A stretch of 64,000 bases of DNA from the NCBI RefSeq assembly GCF_052857255.1, contig NC_135505.1, forward strand, positions 43,664,520-43,728,519, written 5' to 3'. Below the pieces are notes generated by a model. That model was not told where the DNA came from. It was given only the letters and a program-made list of their open reading frames with translations, and did not search any database. Source of the DNA: Amblyomma americanum (taxonomy: Eukaryota > Arthropoda > Arachnida > Ixodida > Ixodidae). The translations under genes and the position numbers were made by a program. Below, one piece after another: positions 1 through 10,238 of this stretch; positions within the stretch are counted from its first letter, which is position 1, and each line of letters starts with the position of its first letter.

Positions 1-690
1 CGACCGAACATTTAAAACGCTGAAGAATGGTAACAAGGTAGGCATATTGAGTAGGCTTCAATTTAGCATTGAAGGACCGGGAAAGAACATCGATAAGAGA
101 CGGGTCTCCGATAGTAAGAGGTGTAATGGCGCGGATTTGAAGGGCAGCACCAGTTTCATCAGGGGTGTAGGCTTCGGCGAGATTGTGCAAGTCAACACTG
201 CCAAGTGCTTTTGAAATCAGTAAAGTTGTAGGGCAGAAGAACGGGTTTAAACATAGAGTTCGAGCCACCAAAGGTTCTGAGCACGACATGCGGTAACAAA
301 GCTTACCAGGGGTCAGCGAAATGTAAGGAGTGTGCATAGAGAACAGCTGCGTCACAAAGGCCGGTACAAGAAAGTGGGACAACAGCTGGGGACAAAGCCA
401 GTACGTCTGTCTTCTGCAACGACCACAGTACCGGAACCAGCAGAGGGTACGCCCAAGCGAGGGTGATTCAGTTGCGACGATTCAAGCTTAGCCCATGCGC
501 AGTCGATAATAGCCTGATGTGTGGAAAGGAAGTCCCAGCCAAGCATGACGTCGTGAGATGAGCGAGTGAAGACAACGAACTCAAATATGTAAAGAACATC
601 TTGGGTAAGTTGAGGGGTGGTGCAGGCTGCTAAAAGCCGAATGTCCCCTGTGGTGTCGTTAATTAAAACGGTATGAAGAGGCGTCTTCAC
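1..690 (-). pseudogene. Ty3/gypsy-type Gag-Pol fragment around the retropepsin region
   Basis: On the minus strand, 690 to 352 encodes a 112-residue open stretch ending in a retropepsin-like segment (DVMLGWDFLSTHQAIIDC), which resembles the C-terminal half of gypsy aspartic proteases. The coding sense continues from about 350 to 1 in another frame (for example LHNLAEAYTPDET), so a frameshift near 350-360 breaks the gene and it runs off the window edge. There is no LTR here and the catalytic Asp motif is not in the visible part. It is unrelated in detail to the intact gypsy element at 52797-60536. Family assignment is by motif feel only. Confidence 0.55.
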
Positions 691-702
691 CGTTTTAAAG
701 CC

Positions 703-1155
703 ATAGCGTTAAAGGTACGTTACCCAGAAAATACGGCGCCGGCGTTATCGGCGTTGAGAGGGAGAAATCACGAGCAATTCTCTGGCGGGTGGTGCCCAGA
801 GAGCAACCTAGGAGGCAGTTGGGCCACCCAGGTCTCGTGACCTTGAGGCCTCATCGCAGCCTGATCGGACTGTGAGCCAACTGCCCACCGTGGCAGGTGC
901 GAGTTAAATTAATGACTGGTCATTCGGGAAGGGCAACCTGGGCAGCCTATTGCCCACCATTAGCAGCACGTGCCATCGTAGGGCCGTGGCGCATCGCTTA
1001 ACCGATGCACTAATGCGCCAAGAGGGGTTTGAATACAGCTAGGGATCTATTATTGTTAAGTACAGAAACACCAATTCTTCATATGTGATAATTAACTCAC
1101 TTCGCTCTCGCGTCATACCCTTTGGCGGAGCTTAAGTGTCCTCTTAAATTTTCAG
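703..1155 (+). repeat. Dispersed repeat family R, copy 1
   Basis: This stretch shares its start (agcgttaaaggt then ggcgccggcgtt), its middle and its end (gcttaagtgtcc then aattttcag) with 35431-35889. The first 70 bases also match 51525-51603 in the opposite orientation. It has no coding capacity. It is probably a short nonautonomous element, but I could not find terminal inverted repeats or a target duplication. Confidence 0.55.
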
Positions 1156-1296
1156 TCTGCGGCAGAGGCTTTCACTTGAGTCACCGCGGCGGGTAATAAC
1201 CTTCAGCGACGGCGACGGTTTAAAAACAGGTGCAGCCGGCGAGAAGAAACGCGCTCCATAAGGGTGAGAGCTCCTAGATCCCAGCTCCGTAGGACC

Positions 1297-1450
1297 CGGA
1301 AGCCACCCTCCTATGCCCTCTCCATACGACCACGTTAAAGATCCGCAAATAGTTGGTCTAGTGGATGAGCATCCGCCTCGCATGCGGTAGGTGCGGAGTT
1401 CGAACCCCACTACCGCCAGGTACCCACCGGTGATACAATGGGTGCAAAGC
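1297..1450 (+). repeat. tRNA-like SINE family D, copy 1
   Basis: A tRNA-like head (tctagtggatgagcatcc, anticodon-arm-like ccgcctcgcatgcgg, B-box gttcgaacccc) is followed by a body that recurs at 8195-8350. If the arm is read as a tRNA the anticodon would be CGC. The sequence just upstream (1160-1194) looks like the end of a minus-strand SINE-A head. The boundaries are approximate. Confidence 0.5.
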
Positions 1451-1511
1451 CTGGTGCACGGCTTATTCAGGGTGGAATGCTTGGGAAACTGGTATCCGCT
1501 TTGTCAGGTCT

Positions 1512-1534
1512 CAGTAGAGACTTTTAGCTGAGCG
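1512..1534 (+). repeat. Left terminal inverted repeat of the Harbinger element
   Basis: Its core (gacttttagctgagcg) matches the reverse complement of 7630-7652 at 21 of 23 positions. It is preceded by TCT, which also follows the right repeat. Confidence 0.65.
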
Positions 1535-1966
1535 TATTTGCGTTCCGCTCCGCTGGTAGTTCCCCAGCGGAGCACCAGCGGAGCGTAACGCGAGTAAAGA
1601 GTTTTAGCGCAGCGTCTAAAACGCCCGAATGAGCGTAGTACAGCGGAGCACTGCGCAGCCCCACCTGTTGGTGAAAATCAGAGTTACGCCGAAGCGAATA
1701 TGAATCGCGCTTGCTGTTACTGTACTAAAATTGCTAAATAAAGGCGTTATTTGTGTTTATAATATATATTTAAACATTTGTGGACCTTACAATCCAATTT
1801 AAAGTATGTCGTGTTAGACAAAAAAATGCTTGGCACTGTGACGGTCAAGTCAAGCCGAAGCCCCACGCCACAAGCTGTTTTTTGGTGCGCTGTGTGTAGA
1901 TTAGCACGAGTTCGCGAGTCACGACCGCATTTTGCCTCCGCCACAGCAATGTGGTAAGGTCTAGAG

Positions 1967-3227
1967 ATGCCGAAGAGCATACTCCAAGACCCGCTACTCT
2001 TGTCACAGCTAAAGTGGTCAGAGATAGAAGACTTGCTGTGTCTTGAAGTCTTTGGTGAGACGCGACGTGACCCACTTTCTGTGCGCGGGCTTTTGAACAT
2101 TGACGACATCGACAGTGGTGTGTTCAGGACGCAACATTGACGACATCGACAGTGGTGTGTTCAGGACGCATTTTCGATTCGAGAAGCATGACTTGCACAG
2201 GCTGCAGAGGGCCTTACAAATACCTGGAGCGGTGGTAACTCCACAGAGGGTGGCAGTTCCCGGGGACGAGGCCCTGTGCATAACCCTGCGACGGCTTGCG
2301 TACCCGAACCGGCTCTGCGATCTGGAAGACCTTTTCAGGCGACACAGCTCTACCCTATCGTCTGTGACCAACATAGTTCTCGGGCAAATTGAAACGCGTT
2401 TTTTTCATTTGTTGGATGACCTAAACAACCATGCCTGGCTGAACCTGGACTCGCTGGAAACGTTCTCTCAGGTAAGCCGTTAATAGAATTAGAGTTTTGC
2501 GAGTCAATATTTCTCACATTTTCGTTCTTTTTTTCAGGCAGTTCACAAAAAAGGAGCCCCGCTTAAAAACTGCTGGGCGTTCATAGACGGCACGGCGCGA
2601 CCGATATGCCGACCATCTAGGAACCAAAAAGTTTATTTTAGCGGCCACAAACGCGTCCACGCCCTGAAATACCAGTCAGTAATGTGCCCAAATGGGATTA
2701 TCTGTCAGTTAGACGGATCGTATCCCGGAAGCAAACATGATGCTGGTAAGTAACTGGCAAGCACAGCCGCCTCAACAAAGCGTTGTTTATCATTCTTTCT
2801 TCACTATGCCTGGTGCTTGGAAACAGGCAAGGTAGAACGTCGTCTCATTATACAATTTATTTTCCTTCTTCCAGGTAACTTCGGTAACAGCAAAGCATAT
2901 GCAAAGTTGGAAAAGCTTGTTCAGGGGCGCAACTACGTTATCTACGGGGACCCTTCCTACCCTTTGCGGCCCCTTCTGCTTTAGCCCTATGGCGGTGGTT
3001 CCTTGACCCCTGAGCAGCAAGCATTCAACAAAGCTATGAGCAGCGTGAGGCAGGCAGTGGAATGGGGCTTCGGTAAAATTGCGAGACTTTTTGCCTTTGT
3101 AGGCTTCAAAAAAAAATCAGAAGCTTTACCTCCAGAACCTGCCACGCATATACAAATCAAGTGCACTTCTTGCGAACTGCCATACCTGCTTGTACAGCGC
3201 CCAAGTTTCTCAGTATTTTTGCCTTGA
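1967..3227 (+). pseudogene. PIF/Harbinger (DDE_Tnp_4, HARBI1-like) transposase, three exons, inactivated
   Basis: The exons are 1967-2471, 2538-2745 and 2875-3227, with GT-AG borders (cag/gtaagc, ttttcag/gc, gctg/gtaagt, ttccag/gt) and phases 0 and 1 that join in frame. Without the duplicated 37 bp the product would be about 342 codons, close to HARBI1-type lengths. Motifs include AFIDGTARP (first Asp), YGDPSYP (second Asp) and VEWGFGK (Glu region), which fit the DDE nuclease of this family. The start at 1967 is the first ATG after an in-frame stop. Damage: a perfect 37-bp tandem duplication (2097-2133 and 2134-2170) shifts the frame in exon 1, and a TAG at 2982-2984 interrupts exon 3. The product would have cut and pasted the element in the nucleus with the Myb partner. 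Confidence 0.8.
2097..2170 (+). repeat. Perfect 37-bp tandem duplication inside transposase exon 1
   Basis: Bases 2097-2133 are repeated exactly at 2134-2170. The unit encodes the IDDIDSGVFRT segment. Because 37 is not a multiple of three, the upstream frame hits a stop, while the second copy continues in the correct frame. Confidence 0.95.
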
Positions 3228-3364
3228 GCCACCACCTCTAGAGGATTACCTTGCCCCTCGATAGTGCTTCATAAAACCACGCAGCTGCGAAAGCGAAGAG
3301 TTTATTTCATGACTGTAAAAGGGTAATGATGAATCAAAATGACATTTGGTTATTTATATTATCG

Positions 3365-3532
3365 ATAATGCAGACAAATTCGCAGCATAAATAAGACGCA
3401 CACAGAAGAAAAGGAACACACAAGACAGGACTGTGCTGCACAGTCCTGTCTGCAGCTGCAGCACAGTCCTGTCTTGTGTGTTCCTCGTCTTCCGTGCGCG
3501 TCTTATTTATGCTGCGAATTTGTTTGCATTAT
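3365..3532. repeat. Long hairpin (76-bp inverted repeat) between the convergent Harbinger genes
   Basis: The left arm (3365-3440) and right arm (3457-3532) are reverse complements with about five mismatches. A 16-base spacer separates them. The hairpin lies between the transposase stop (3227) and the Myb stop (3577). Confidence 0.9.
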
Positions 3533-3576
3533 GAATAGCAACCAACTGGCCCAATCTACCATATTACTTCAAGTAG

Positions 3577-6500
3577 TTATCGCTGTTGTGCATTCAGTAT
3601 ACTGAGCAGTTTTTTGTCGTGATCATCAAACATTTTTTGTAGATGCTCAATGAATTTCTGTTGGTTTTCATCCCGGGAGGATGCTTCCAATTGGAGTTTT
3701 TTTTCTTCGAGCTCCAGCTTGCGTTCCTCTAAAGCAAGGCGGCGCTCCTCGTTCTCCACTTTCCTCCTTTCAATTTCCAGCTCCTTGTTTCGAAGTTCAT
3801 ATTCATGAGTCTCCCTCATTGTCACAAGCTGGAGGCCCATGCTTTGTAGTCCTCGAATTCCTGCAAAGGTAGACAATCAAAGGAATTTCGGCCGTCAGTT
3901 CAATTGAGTTCATGCACTGTACGGCTGCTGTGTAGTATTAAAATGCCGTAGGACAAGCACAGATCTTGTGATGAAGCTCCTGTGATAAAGTTCATATTCA
4001 ACTGATTAAGTATTGTATGGTTTGCAAACATGTATTTTTGTGATACCTACCTTTTAGGTTAGTGTTTCCGTGCCTGACGTACCTTGATAAACAAATTTTG
4101 TTCCTGTGAATTTATTCGACATTTCTAGATCTATTCATGAAAGAGATGGGAATGTTTCCAATTCTGTTAAGCATTCATGTGATAAAAAAACACTTGGGTC
4201 ATGAACTGCTGCGCCATGGCAAAATGTGTTTTGATTTCTGCATTCTGTCTTCCTACTCAGGCGAGGTTCTTACTGTTAATATTTGTGGTTTTTATGCATA
4301 TGTTTTAAAGGTGTCAGGAATGAGTGTCAATACATACTCATAGTTTCTATATAGCCATGAACGATAATTTGTACTGTAGGGTTAAATGAAGACGGCTCTA
4401 GTTCGACTTCCACAAATCAACGGACAAAGCTGCCCAAACCCTACTCATGTCAACATTTACCCGTGTACACTTATAATGCTCTCCTGAACACCATTCCGCT
4501 TTGTGTGTAAATAAACATGTGGTAAACACACATTCCTAAAAGACTTGCCTTTAGCCATGGCCGGCAGAATCTGTTGCCTAGCTGCAGGCTGGCGCTGGTC
4601 GATAGACGGAGGTGCTGAGGGAGGACGCTGTTGCCCTGAAATGACTTGGCTCTGCTGCTGCTGCTGGCCACCATCCGTCTGCTCTGTGTGGTCCCGCTCA
4701 GTGTCACTGGTAGCTGCAGACGGTTCCAGCACAAGCTCCTCATCATAAATTCTGAGGAACATCAGCGCTACAGGAGTTCCTGTTTATAATGAATGAGAAA
4801 AGAAGGAGGCAAAATCGTACAAGGAGGGTTGCCAGATTTGGCTACTGTTCGTCCGAGCTGGCATTGAAAGTTTCCATTTGTCTATGTGGCTAGTTTTGGA
4901 TTACATTTTTTGCTGCGCCCATGTCAATATGATTTGTTCTGTAATAAATATTCTGAATGTTTTTGTATATCCTTTCTCTACTTTGTGCCAGTGTTCGAGG
5001 CATCTGCGGAGAGGCTGTTTTCTCCGTTGGAGCGCTGTTAGCTGATTGCAAACGACACGAAATTTTGTGTGGACCTCAGGATAGACTGGGCAAGTGCCCT
5101 GCAACAGCCTGTAGACAAAAATGAAGGTAGAACATGCGTGCTTCTAAAGTGTGTGTATCATTCCCTAGAGCTAGTCTGTCATCAGGCAATCAATGGTGAT
5201 CATCAGGCTACCTCCACACTGACTGCCTTGCCTGCTATTCTAAGGCAAGAATTTATGTGTGCAAAACGTTCAAATGGATAACACATTCTCCAAAAGGGCA
5301 AGAGAAGGGGGAAATGTCCCTCATTATCATTCGGGACATACCCCGAGGTGATGGTGGCACATCTTGTGATTGCCATCTTGTTGCACAGACACCTACCAGC
5401 CTCTGTGTAACACGATGGATCAGCATTGCACCTGCCTTGCATTGAATCATGAATCAGTGTGCTGCACTGAAAGCCCGCTCTGAAGCAATGAAAAGTATAA
5501 AATGCTGCAAGGCAGCAAGAGTGCATATTAAGAGGAATGTACACGGATGAGCAAAATTGAATTTTTGTTCTACATCAGTAAATTTGAGCGAATGAACAAG
5601 CTCCTTCAATGCGAGGCCCTGGCCCCTGTCAGGCTAAAGGAGAAATTCATCTCTTTTGTGAAAAAGTTAATCGCAAGAATTTTAACACCTGCACCTACGC
5701 AGGACAACAAAGCGAAATGGGAGCAGCACATAGATATTACATTTCAGTGCATGGCAATTCTTTTCTTAACAGCCTCGAAACGTCTTCTCTCAGCTTCTCT
5801 AACAAACATTTTCTGTTGGATAGGCACCACAACATTATTTTTGTGTGCATTAAAAGTGCACTAAAGAGGTTACCTGCTAGCCTAAAGCTTCAGAGCGACC
5901 TGCACCTAGAGCCTGAACCAAAAAACGCAAAGTACTCAGCGAATTTTATCCGGCACTCACTCAGTGCTTTTATAACTACAAACTCAATTTATGCAATAGA
6001 GTCTGAATTTGCCAGCTATAAATGAAATTCAACGATATGGCATAGCCTACCGGGTTCAAAATTAATTCTGGGTAAGCGTCAGAAATGTAAAAAATGTTGC
6101 CGGTGAGCTCACGTTCCCATTGATGTCTGAGCTGGCACTCTTTGTTGTCATTCACTTATGAAACGCCACCGTCGAAAGCGTATTCAGCTAGGTCTCGGTC
6201 ACTAAAACGGGCCTGAGAAATAAGGTGTCTAACTAGATTTTACAAGCGCTCCTTCATGTGAAGTTTGGCCTGGCCAGCAATGGAGGCTGCTACAAGGATT
6301 TTAAACCGACCATGAATTTTTGTCCCATTTCAGCTCTAACATTTCGTATGGGCCAAGCAGTTCGACTTCGAAATCAGCTCATGATGCCCCAGTTCCTTCT
6401 CTAACCTACTTTGTTCTCTCTGTTGTGCTAGATTTTGGAAACTCTGGATGCAAGTTGCGCTAAGAGATTCTTCACTGGTCACTAGGGGCAATAAAAAGCT

Positions 6501-7461
6501 CAGCACACTGGCATGCAACTGTCAGCTCCAGTATCATTTGACTCAGTCCGCAAAGAGTGGGCACACAGCAGCCTGGGATACACCTCTATGCAGTCATGCG
6601 GTGAACCCTCCCCCCCACCACTCCCGAGAGGCTCACAGAAAGAGAAAACAAGCTAGAACACGGACGACATCAAAACTCGAGTGTTTCATGTATGCACACA
6701 CGTGCTACTTGTAGAAAGCCCAGTACAAAGGCTTACGGGCCGTGCATGTGGCTTTAGAGTTATCCGGTAAAAATGGAAAACACAAGAATGCGAACTCAGA
6801 TGCAGGCATTACAAAAACTTACCATCTTTCTCACCATCTATGCAAATTTGCGAAGCTGGCGCGGCCGAATAGGAGCAGTCGCCAGCAACTTCCTCCTCCA
6901 AGTGACTCGCACCATTTGGTTGCTGTGCTGCCCTACTCGTCCTTGCGTCATGAGCCGTTGCTGGCCTCTTTTTACGCACTGCGCAGCCCGCACTTCTTGG
7001 GGTAATCCTCGGCTCGTACTGCACAGCCCGCGCGTAGTCCGAAAGGTCTTGGAGAATTTGCTCCTTTTCCGAGTACTGCTCTTCGGTCCCCGATCTGAAT
7101 AGGCCAGAAAATGCGCGTCACATAAACATGTGCGCCAGAGCTGCAGAGCGAACAAACAAAAACACACTCACTTTTTCAGATTCTTCGCATCCTGCCGCCT
7201 CCAGTAGCCGATGAGAAGATCTACTCAATCCTTTATTCCGCGAAGCGTTAGCTCTCGGCCTACCGCCCGGTTAACGCTCGCGAGGACGCTCACCCACTTG
7301 AGCTCGTCCCTGAATCGCCTTGTCGCAGCCACTTCCCGCAAAAGGCAAAGATCGTCTTGCGCATTAAAACATTTGCGCGGCTTCCTTGCTTGCAGGCGTG
7401 CTTGCGCCGCGTCCGCGCTCGATGAAGCCGACGCACTAAGGTGCGCACTGGAGGCCGCCAT
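3577..7461 (-). pseudogene. Harbinger-associated Myb/SANT-like (trihelix) DNA-binding protein, four exons, one nonsense codon
   Basis: The exons on the minus strand are 7461-7172, 7094-6823, 4767-4549 and 3860-3577. All phases agree and the sum is 354 codons plus stop. The N-terminal part (FNAQDDLCLLREV, YWRRQDAKNLKK, SGTEEQYSEKEQILQDL) is the Myb/SANT-like domain typical of Harbinger partner proteins. The middle is Gln/Pro rich (QQQQQ). The C-terminus is a charged coiled coil with repeated ERR, EER and LEE heptads. Introns 1 and 2 are GT-AG. The third intron appears to be GC-AG, with a strong AAAG/GCAAGT donor at 4549/4548. A TGA at 7225-7227 interrupts exon 1, where a CGA Arg codon would fit. 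In the family this protein helps the transposase bind DNA and enter the nucleus. Confidence 0.75.
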
Positions 7462-7629
7462 GTTAGTGCTCGACGACGCTCACTTGCTTGCACTCGCTGG
7501 GCGATCTCCGCTGGAAAGACCAGACGAGCGGGCGAGCGCGCAGCGCCGCAAACCCGCTGGCCGCCTGAGCGTTCTGCGAATGCGCACTGGCGCCCTCTCT
7601 CGTCCGCTCCCCTCCGCTGGCCGCTGGCC

Positions 7630-7652
7630 CGCTCTGCTAAAAGTCTGTACTG
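7630..7652 (-). repeat. Right terminal inverted repeat of the Harbinger element
   Basis: This is the inverted partner of 1512-1534, followed by TCT at 7653-7655. Confidence 0.65.
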
Positions 7653-7762
7653 TCTCAAGCAGAGCCACAATCGCTGCCATGTGCAGACAGTAGGAGTGTT
7701 CAAAAAGATATAAGAGGGAAGATTGAAAGGAAAAGACGCGCATCACAACAGCCGCGTCATAT

Positions 7763-8072
7763 AATAATAATTTGTTTTGGGGGAAAGGAAATGGCGTAGT
7801 ATCTGTCTCATGTACCGTTGGACACCTGAACTGCGCCGTAAGGGAAGAGATAAGGGAGGGAGTGAAACATGAAACGAAGAAAGAGATGCCGCAGTCGAGG
7901 GGTCAGGAATTATTTCGACCATCTTGGGATCTTTAACGTGCACTGACATCGCATAGCACATAAGCGCCTTAGCGTTTTGCTTCCATAAAATCGCAGCCGC
8001 CGCGGTAGGGTTCGAACCGGAAACTTCGGATCAGCAGCCGAGTGCCCTAACCACTGAGCCACCACGGCGGGT
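7763..8072 (-). repeat. SINE-A (Ruka-like), near full length
   Basis: In SINE-A the sense strand runs from a tRNA-like head (box A-like ggctcagtgg, box B-like gttcgaaccc) through a conserved body (gtgcacgttaaagatc) to a tail ending ccaattatt. Here it is inverted, with its tail at 7763 and head end (ccaccacggcgggt) near 8072. Box A and B would be an internal RNA polymerase III promoter. Confidence 0.85.
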
Positions 8073-8084
8073 GGCCGCGTCAGC

Positions 8085-8493
8085 TGAAAATTGGTTTTTG
8101 GGAAACGGAAATGGCGCAGTAACTGCCTCACATCTGGGCTGACACCTGAACCGCGCCGTAAGCGGAGGGATCAAGGAGCGATTTTAAGTAGAAAGGGCAG
8201 AGCAAGCCACCGATCTTTCCCCACTCCACAGGACCACGTTAAAGATCCCAAAATGCTTCGTCTAGTGGCTGAGCATCCGCCTCGCACGAGGTAGGTGCGG
8301 GATGTGTTCCCTACTTCCGCCAGGTACCAACCGGTGATACAATGGGTCTCTGGGACAATTTCGACTACCTGGGGATATTTAACGTGCACTTACATCGCAA
8401 AGCACACAGGGGCCTTAGCGTTTCGCCTCCATCAAACCAGGGTTCTCCTGATCAATAGCCGAGCGCCTTAACCACTGAGTCACCGCGGCGGGT
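8085..8493 (-). repeat. SINE-A copy, interrupted by SINE-D
   Basis: The tail half (8085-8190) and head half (8350-8493) of an inverted SINE-A are separated by a copy of the SINE-D tRNA-like repeat. Confidence 0.75.
8195..8350 (+). repeat. tRNA-like SINE family D, copy 2, nested in SINE-A
   Basis: It matches 1297-1450, including the gtctagtggctgagcatcc head and the ccggtgatacaatgggt end. The anticodon arm is altered (gcacgagg) and box B is degenerate. Confidence 0.6.
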
Positions 8494-8496
8494 GAA

Positions 8497-8580
8497 CCCG
8501 CCGCAGTGGCTCAGTGGTTAGAGTGCTCGACTACTGATCCGGAGTTCCCGGGTTCTAACCCGACCACGGCTGTTGCGTTT
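8497..8580 (+). repeat. SINE-A head fragment
   Basis: The head (cgccgcagtggctcagtgg through gggttctaaccc) is present. The body stops near 8580, where another repeat begins. Confidence 0.7.
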
Positions 8581-8805
8581 ATGAAGCGAAAAGCTTAACT
8601 ACGCGGGTCAGAGCCGAGCTTTGCGTGAGCCGAACTGCTGAGTTATGCGCATGCGCGAAAACGAGTGACGTCACGCGCCGCACAAATGGTCGGTCCTCGC
8701 CGCTGCCGTAGCCGTCGCCGCCACCGATTCCGTCGCCTGACCTTTCGGCGTAGCCGCGCGCTACTGCACATGTGCGTGATGCGCAAGCACAAGGAGGCTA
8801 TACAT
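8581..8805 (+). repeat. Dispersed repeat H, copy 1 (possible Helentron 5' part)
   Basis: It matches the reverse complement of about 50560-50785, sharing tgcgcatgcgcgaaaacgag, gtgacgtcacgcgccgc and gcacatgtgcgtgatg. The next segment is an endonuclease remnant (8850 onward), whereas the other copy continues into an Arg/Glu-rich coding sense. That suggests this copy is internally deleted. Confidence 0.5.
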
Positions 8806-8849
8806 CTATACGTCCCGGATACAGCGTACGCTCGGTTTAAAGCGCTGCA

Positions 8850-9526
8850 AACAAAGCCCACCACGGTTCTAACAATTGCCTTACTTAACGTTAGGCCGTT
8901 ACTTTGCCATATGGCTGACGTTTGTAGTGACTGGCTCCTGCCAAGTGCCGATGTTGTCCTCTTTACAGAGGTTGGCGCTGCGACGGGATCACAAACTGCC
9001 TCAATCCCCAACTTTAGCATGGTTGCTTACGCCAGTCGTGTTAACCCTACCAAAAGTTCCGGCGTGTGTATCTATGTGCAGAACGGGATTAAGGCCACCC
9101 AACTGCCGACCGTCGCTGAAACGAGCGGTGAATCGTGTGCTGTTCACTGAAAGAAACTGGCATAGTTGTGCAGGCGGCGTACATGTCGTCTGACAATACG
9201 GTAAACGGCGTCGTGCGTGTTGGGGCTACTGCGATACCGAGCCAAGTGAATGGTGAACATTGTGTTGTCGCGGCTGACTTTAACCGTACCTCAAGCTCCC
9301 TTGACGTGCCCCTCAAAGATTCCTTTACCTTGGACTAGGTCAGCTCTCCCACAGAACAGACAGCTGAATGGGGGATCACTACAGACCTTGCATACCAAAT
9401 ATAAACAGTGCATTCTACGTACTCTTCTTTCACTCCCTCCCTTATCCCTTCCCATACGGCGCAGTTCAGGTGTCCAACGATATATGAGACAGATACTGCG
9501 CCATTTCCTTTCCCCCCAAAAAACCA

Positions 9527-9588
<62 letters not shown>

Positions 9589-9693
9589 GTACTCTGTAAC
9601 AAACATAGAGACAGCCGCTTGCTACTACCCGGATCACCGGACTGTCTTTATGGCTTTAGAGAAACTGCAAGACTATGTGTCCAACAGTAATAA
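8850..9693 (+). pseudogene. Endonuclease/exonuclease/phosphatase (EEP) domain remnant, Helentron or non-LTR type
   Basis: The coding sense starts with ALLNVRPLLCHMADV, followed by ADVVLFTEVG (catalytic Glu region) and GGVCIYVQNG-like SGVCIYVQNG. A frameshift near 9147 is followed by EHCVVAADFN (the GDFN-like motif). A SINE interrupts it at 9426-9585, and a final segment holds YYPDHR (Asp-His motif) before a stop at about 9693. These motifs in this order make an EEP nuclease fold. The first part looks closer to the endonuclease of Helentrons than to the LINEs elsewhere in the window, and repeat H is just upstream. The parent element remains uncertain. Confidence 0.55.
9426..9587 (+). repeat. 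5'-truncated SINE-A with long (ATT)n tail
   Basis: The body end (ggcgcagttcaggtgtcc, tgcgccatttcc) is followed by about 20 ATT units (9528-9587). A perfect 10-bp duplication, tacgtactct, flanks it at 9416-9425 and 9586-9595, so it inserted into the EEP remnant. Confidence 0.9.
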
Positions 9694-9893
9694 AAAAGAA
9701 GTTTAATACTGTCGCTTCTGTGGTTAACTCGTAAACATATGCCATTGAGTAACCAAGTCTACGGCTATAGATAAACCATGTATACAATACCAGCTAAGCT
9801 ACGAAGCATAACCATGACGTCAATCTAAGCATAACAGAAGCTTTTCGGTTGTATATGCAGGCTTAACCAGAGCTAAGCCATTGCCTAATTTTT

Positions 9894-10122
9894 ATGGAGG
9901 AAAAACGCTATGGCGCCCAAGAGCTGTGCGAAGTCAGTGCACGTTAAAGATCGCCAGGTGGTCGAAATTATAACGGAGCCCTCCACAACGGCACCTCTTT
10001 CTTCCTTTCTTCTTTCACTTCCTCCTCTATCCCTTCCCTTACGGCGCGGTTCAGGTGTCCAACGATATATGAGACAGATACTGCGCCATTTCCTTTCCCC
10101 AAAACCCAATTATTATTATTAT
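9894..10122 (+). repeat. SINE-A, head missing
   Basis: It begins at the tatggaggaaaaacgct segment and runs to the (ATT)n tail. The tRNA-like head is absent. Confidence 0.85.
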
Positions 10123-10179
10123 CATTGAGACAGTGGAAAGGCCTGTGCACTTTTCTTCATTCTTCCTTCAGTCCCAAAA

Positions 10180-10215
10180 ACAACACATCTTTAACATGTA
10201 CTAACATCGCAAAAC
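10180..10215 (-). repeat. Small SINE-A body fragment
   Basis: Only the catctttaacatgtactaac stretch is recognisable, inverted. Confidence 0.4.
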
Positions 10216-10238
10216 CTACTGGCAAAAAAAAACAAAAT

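Larger units (their letters stand above)
1512..7652. mobile_element. PIF/Harbinger DNA transposon, near complete but damaged
   Basis: The element has two convergent spliced genes: a DDE transposase (+, 1967-3227) and a Myb/SANT-like DNA-binding protein (-, 7461-3577). This two-gene plan is characteristic of PIF/Harbinger. The ends are imperfect 23-bp inverted repeats at 1512-1534 and 7630-7652 with two mismatches. Both are flanked by the trinucleotide TCT (1509-1511 and 7653-7655), matching the 3-bp target duplication of this superfamily, although TWA is the usual target. About 450 bp separate the left end from the transposase start and about 170 bp separate the right end from the Myb start. 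Both genes carry disabling changes, so this copy is not autonomous. Confidence 0.75.

Noticed and set aside
5547..6025. Open frames of 105 and 138 codons inside the Harbinger element
   Set aside because: They lie in the large intron of the Myb gene on the opposite strand, and lack motifs or splice support.
9335..9690. Poly-Asn or poly-Leu open frames
   Set aside because: They are translations of the (ATT)n tail of a SINE.
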